Below, piece after piece: positions 61,571 to 64,000 of a stretch of DNA of 64,000 bases. The position numbers and the translations under genes are program-made. The first letter of the stretch is position 1. Every line of letters begins with the position of its first letter. Under the pieces are notes generated by a model, which was not told the DNA's origin, did not search any database, and saw only the letters and a program-made list of their open reading frames with translations. This DNA comes from CAVPEW01 sp963703565 (GTDB taxonomy: Bacteria > Actinomycetota > Acidimicrobiia > Acidimicrobiales > VFJN01): contig CAVPEW010000075.1 in the NCBI GenBank assembly GCA_963703565.1, positions 62,001 to 126,000 on the forward strand, written 5' to 3'.

Positions 61571-61910
61571 ATGCGGACCAGGGTCCCCATGACGAGGACC
61601 ACGGCGGTGGCCCTGGTCGCGCTGGGATTGGCGGCGTGGAACCTCACCCGGCGCAACCCGCTGGCCGTCCTCGCCGCCGTGCTGGCGACCTGGTTGATCT
61701 GCAAGGCGGGACTGGGTCTGCTGCGAAGCCTGGCCGCGCCGCTACCCGAGCCCCCTCCCCCGGGAGAAGCTCCGCAAGGTCAAGATCACCTACAGGTGCT
61801 CCCAGTGCGGCACCGAGGTCCGCATGACCGTCGCCAACGACCGCATGCCGGACCCGCCGCGCCACTGCATGGACGAGATGGACCTGCTGACCCCTGTGGA
61901 CGACGGGTGA
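61571..61910 (+). pseudogene. Small membrane protein with C-terminal zinc ribbon, broken by a +1 frameshift
   Basis: About 113 residues if repaired. Frame one: a membrane part (AVALVALGLAAWNLTRRNPL, AAVLATWLICKAGLGLL). Frame two: a cytosolic zinc-ribbon-like part (ITYRCSQCGTEVRMTV, RHCMDEMDLL). The switch is at the run of five C (61757-61761); removing one C joins PPPREKLRK. Total length 340 is one base over a multiple of three. Found near crgA. Function unknown; the ribbon may bind zinc. Confidence 0.75.
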
Positions 61911-62030
61911 CCACGCCGGCACGTCATCCACAGGCTGTGGATGAAGCTGGGGAGAGTCACACCGTTGTAACTCCGCGTCCTCCGGCGCGCCGCCGCCCGG
62001 TCACCGGCGCGCCACCCTCGCTCTGGGCCC

Positions 62031-62342
62031 TCAGCGGTACTGGGTGGCTGTGACGATGCCCCCCAGGATGAGGGCGAGACCAACCAACAGGTAGCCGTTG
62101 CTCGTGTCGCCGGGCAGCACGCCCAGGTAGTTGCAGAAGATCACCAGCAGGCCCAGGCCGAGCAGGGCGAACATGAGCACGGGCACCCACGTCGGGCTGA
62201 CCTTGGTCGACGTTGGCACCGGGGGCGTGTAGCGGGTCGACGCGGCGGGTCCTCCGGCCGAGGATCCCGCCCCGGGTGCACGACCCCCCTTCGGGGTGAC
62301 GCGACCGCCCGGGACCTTCCGCTTGGCGGGCTTGCTGGCCAT
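62031..62342 (-). CDS. crgA: Cell division protein CrgA
   Basis: A 103-residue membrane protein. N-terminal 45 residues are basic, Pro/Gly-rich and cytosolic, then two membrane segments (WVPVLMFALLGLGLLVIF, GYLLVGLALILGGIVTA) linked by the conserved CNYLGVLPGDTSN. CrgA coordinates septum proteins FtsZ, FtsQ and FtsI in actinobacteria. ATG at 62342. Divergent from the Ppx/GppA gene. Confidence 0.93.
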   Translation of the reverse strand: MASKPAKRKVPGGRVTPKGGRAPGAGSSAGGPAASTRYTPPVPTSTKVSPTWVPVLMFALLGLGLLVIFCNYLGVLPGDTSNGYLLVGLALILGGIVTATQYR

Positions 62343-62382
62343 GTCGCCACGCTAGTTGGGAGCCAGGGCCAGACTGGTCCCG

Positions 62383-63957
62383 ATGACCTCCGACGGCGAC
62401 TTGCCCGGCCCTATCACCCTCGCCGCTGTCGACATCGGGACCAACTCGATCCATCTGGTGGTCGCCCGTATCCACACCGAGGGGACCTCTCCGCGCTTCG
62501 AGGTGATCGAGCGCGAGAAGGAGATGGTGCGGCTGGGATCGGGCGGCGGCGACATGAAGCAGCTCGACCCCGATGCCATCGACCGCGGGATCGACGTGTT
62601 GCGCCGGTTCCGCCGGCTGGCCGAGGTGCACGGGGCCGAGATCGGGGCAGTCGCGACCTCCGCGGTGCGGGAGGCGCAAAACAGGGATGCCTTCCTCGCC
62701 CGGGCCCGCGACGAGGCCGGAGTGACGGTCCGGGTCGTTTCGGGAACCGAGGAGGCCCGCCTGATCCACCTCGGCGTGCTCCAAGCCGTTCCGTTGTTCG
62801 CCCGGCGGCTCGTTCTGTGCGACATCGGCGGGGGCAGCACGGAACTGCTCGTGGGCGAGCGGGGCGAGTCGCTCGCCGCGCGCTCGCTCAAGCTGGGCGC
62901 CCTGCGCCTGACCCGGCGGTTCTTCGAGGGCGAACGGCTCCACCCGGCCGCGGTCGACAGCTGCCGGCGCCATGTCCGCTCCATGCTGGCGCCCTTCGCG
63001 CGGGAGGTCCGCCGACTCGAGCCCGAGGTCCTGGTGGGATCGTCGGGAACGATCACCTCGCTGGCCACGATGGCCGTCCAGCTCGACTCCCCCACCCCGG
63101 TACGAACCCTGAACAACCTCGTGCTGAGCCGTGCCGCGCTCGACGAGGTGGTGGCCCGCCTCGTCGCAGCCCCCACCGTGGCCGCCCGAGCGCGGCTGCC
63201 GGGCCTGGAGCGCACCAGGGCCGACATCATCCTGGCGGGGGCGCTGATCCTCGAGCAGGTGATGGCCGAGCTCGAGGCCTCCGAGCTGACCGTGTCGGAC
63301 TTCGCGCTGCGCGAGGGTCTGCTACTCGATCTCCTGCGCCGGCGGTACGGAGGGACGCTGCACCACCTGTCGGACCTGCGCCGCAGCAGCGTCGAGCACC
63401 TGGTGCAACAACTCGATGACGACCCGGGACATGCCGCAGCCGTCGCCCGGCTGGCGCTCGAGCTGTTCGACGCGACCGCTGTGGACCTGGGCCTGGAGCC
63501 CGACGACCGGGAGCTGCTCGAGGCGGCGGCGCTGCTGTCCAACGTGGGCCAGTTCGTGTCACACAGCAGCCACCACAAGCACAGCTACTACCTGATCCGA
63601 AACTCCGAGCACCTGACCGGCTTCAGCGACGACGAGATCGAGTGCATCGCCCTGGTGGCCCGCTATCACCGCAAGTCCGCCCCCAAGGCCAAGCACCCCG
63701 AGTTCGCCGCCCTGGGCGAACGTGACCAGGCGCGGGTCCGGGCCCTGGCCGGCGTGCTGCGCCTCGCCATCGGGCTGGACCGCCGCCACGCCTCGGGAGT
63801 GAGCGATCTGGAGGTGGAGCGGACCCGAGGCCGGATCGTGGTCCACGCCCACCGCCTCGATCACACCGACATCGATCTGGAGGTGTACGCCGCCAACGCT
63901 CGCAGCAGCCTCCTCGCCGACGCGTTGGGCAAGGAGGTCGTGGTCACGGCATCGTGA
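62383..63957 (+). CDS. Ppx/GppA-family exopolyphosphatase
   Basis: A 524-residue enzyme of the ASKHA fold. Phosphate-1 motif AVDIGTNSIHLVVA, phosphate-2 motif LCDIGGGSTELLVG and the C-terminal helical HD-like domain (LLSNVGQFVSHSSHHKHSYY, ALVARYHRK) are clear. It hydrolyses polyphosphate or pppGpp; which one is not resolvable by eye. ATG at 62383 preferred over upstream GTG 62356. Its stop may overlap a following gene (GTGA). Confidence 0.92.
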   Translation: MTSDGDLPGPITLAAVDIGTNSIHLVVARIHTEGTSPRFEVIEREKEMVRLGSGGGDMKQLDPDAIDRGIDVLRRFRRLAEVHGAEIGAVATSAVREAQNRDAFLARARDEAGVTVRVVSGTEEARLIHLGVLQAVPLFARRLVLCDIGGGSTELLVGERGESLAARSLKLGALRLTRRFFEGERLHPAAVDSCRRHVRSMLAPFAREVRRLEPEVLVGSSGTITSLATMAVQLDSPTPVRTLNNLVLSRAALDEVVARLVAAPTVAARARLPGLERTRADIILAGALILEQVMAELEASELTVSDFALREGLLLDLLRRRYGGTLHHLSDLRRSSVEHLVQQLDDDPGHAAAVARLALELFDATAVDLGLEPDDRELLEAAALLSNVGQFVSHSSHHKHSYYLIRNSEHLTGFSDDEIECIALVARYHRKSAPKAKHPEFAALGERDQARVRALAGVLRLAIGLDRRHASGVSDLEVERTRGRIVVHAHRLDHTDIDLEVYAANARSSLLADALGKEVVVTAS

Positions 63958-64000
63958 GCCTCGGCGCCCGGCCGCGCACCAGGCGGTGGCGGCGATCCAC
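63954..64000 (+). CDS. Possible start of a downstream gene, cut by the window end
   Basis: GTG at 63954 overlaps the Ppx/GppA stop as GTGA, a junction type used throughout this window. The frame is open to the last base (VSLGARPRTRRWRR), giving a basic start. Only 15 residues are visible, so identity is unknown. Confidence 0.3.
   Translation, partial: MSLGARPRTRRWRRS

Noticed and set aside
1..64000. CRISPR arrays, insertion sequences, prophage or integron elements
   Set aside because: No regularly spaced repeats, transposase or integrase genes, or terminal repeats were found.
1..64000. KstR-type sterol-regulator operators near the mce and catabolic genes
   Set aside because: No convincing palindrome of that type was recognised by eye; a motif scan would be needed to decide.

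Overview
The window is very GC-rich, gene-dense DNA from a high-GC actinobacterium. Mce lipid importers, CrgA, F420-type oxidoreductases, PhoPR and abundant acyl-CoA/sterol-type catabolic genes point to Actinobacteria. The overall flavour (ferritin-like/ferredoxin operon, DUF35-thiolase pairs, Zn-ribbon small protein beside CrgA) suggests the class Acidimicrobiia; that placement is an inference from gene content only. No insertion sequence, prophage or CRISPR array was seen, and no stretch over 300 bases lacks a gene.

Layout. 1-2489: end of an LPXTG wall protein, a class E-type sortase and a fibronectin-III membrane protein. 2467-8852: a degenerate DEAD/DEAH helicase with DUF1998-like tail, an anti-sigma antagonist/kinase pair, then recR, ybaB and dnaX, SRP RNA and tRNA-Ser(GGA). 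8895-12563: secreted caspase-fold protein, tadA, tRNA-Ser(CGA), a frameshifted TetR gene facing an SCP2-like gene, and another TetR gene. 12622-20559: Cys-less thiolase, a four-gene coupled operon (ferredoxin, two ferritin-like proteins, small protein), TetR, acyl-CoA dehydrogenase, thioesterase, aldehyde dehydrogenase. 20678-36800: a complete mce locus (two Mce-associated proteins, six MCE-domain segments, two YrbE permeases) beside a DUF35/Cys-less thiolase pair, an Hsd4A-like SDR, thioesterase, P450 and acyl-CoA ligase. The arrangement resembles the mycobacterial mce4 sterol-import region, so sterol or other polycyclic lipid uptake and side-chain catabolism is the most economical reading.

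36994-46067: AarF/UbiB-type protein, nitronate monooxygenase, DUF445 membrane protein, redox enzymes (two MDR dehydrogenases, a luciferase-like F420-type enzyme, a flavin reductase), TetR and a VOC protein. 46076-51633: a signalling block with a coupled REC-PP2C / CHASE3 kinase / single-domain regulator operon divergent from a PhoP-PhoR-type pair; a perfect PhoP-type direct repeat lies between them. 51661-57026: a second DUF35/thiolase pair, a three-segment clamp-like unknown protein and an MMPL exporter. 57288-64000: secreted repeat protein, PPOX-type protein, cold-shock protein, frameshifted histidine kinase, true thiolase, frameshifted Zn-ribbon membrane protein, crgA and a Ppx/GppA phosphatase.

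A striking feature of the sequence itself is six clear single-base frameshifts, each repaired by removing one G or C. This suggests consensus or assembly error rather than real gene decay. One of them makes two mce genes look like a fusion. Translational coupling (ATGA/GTGA overlaps) is used in almost every operon and helped fix many start sites.
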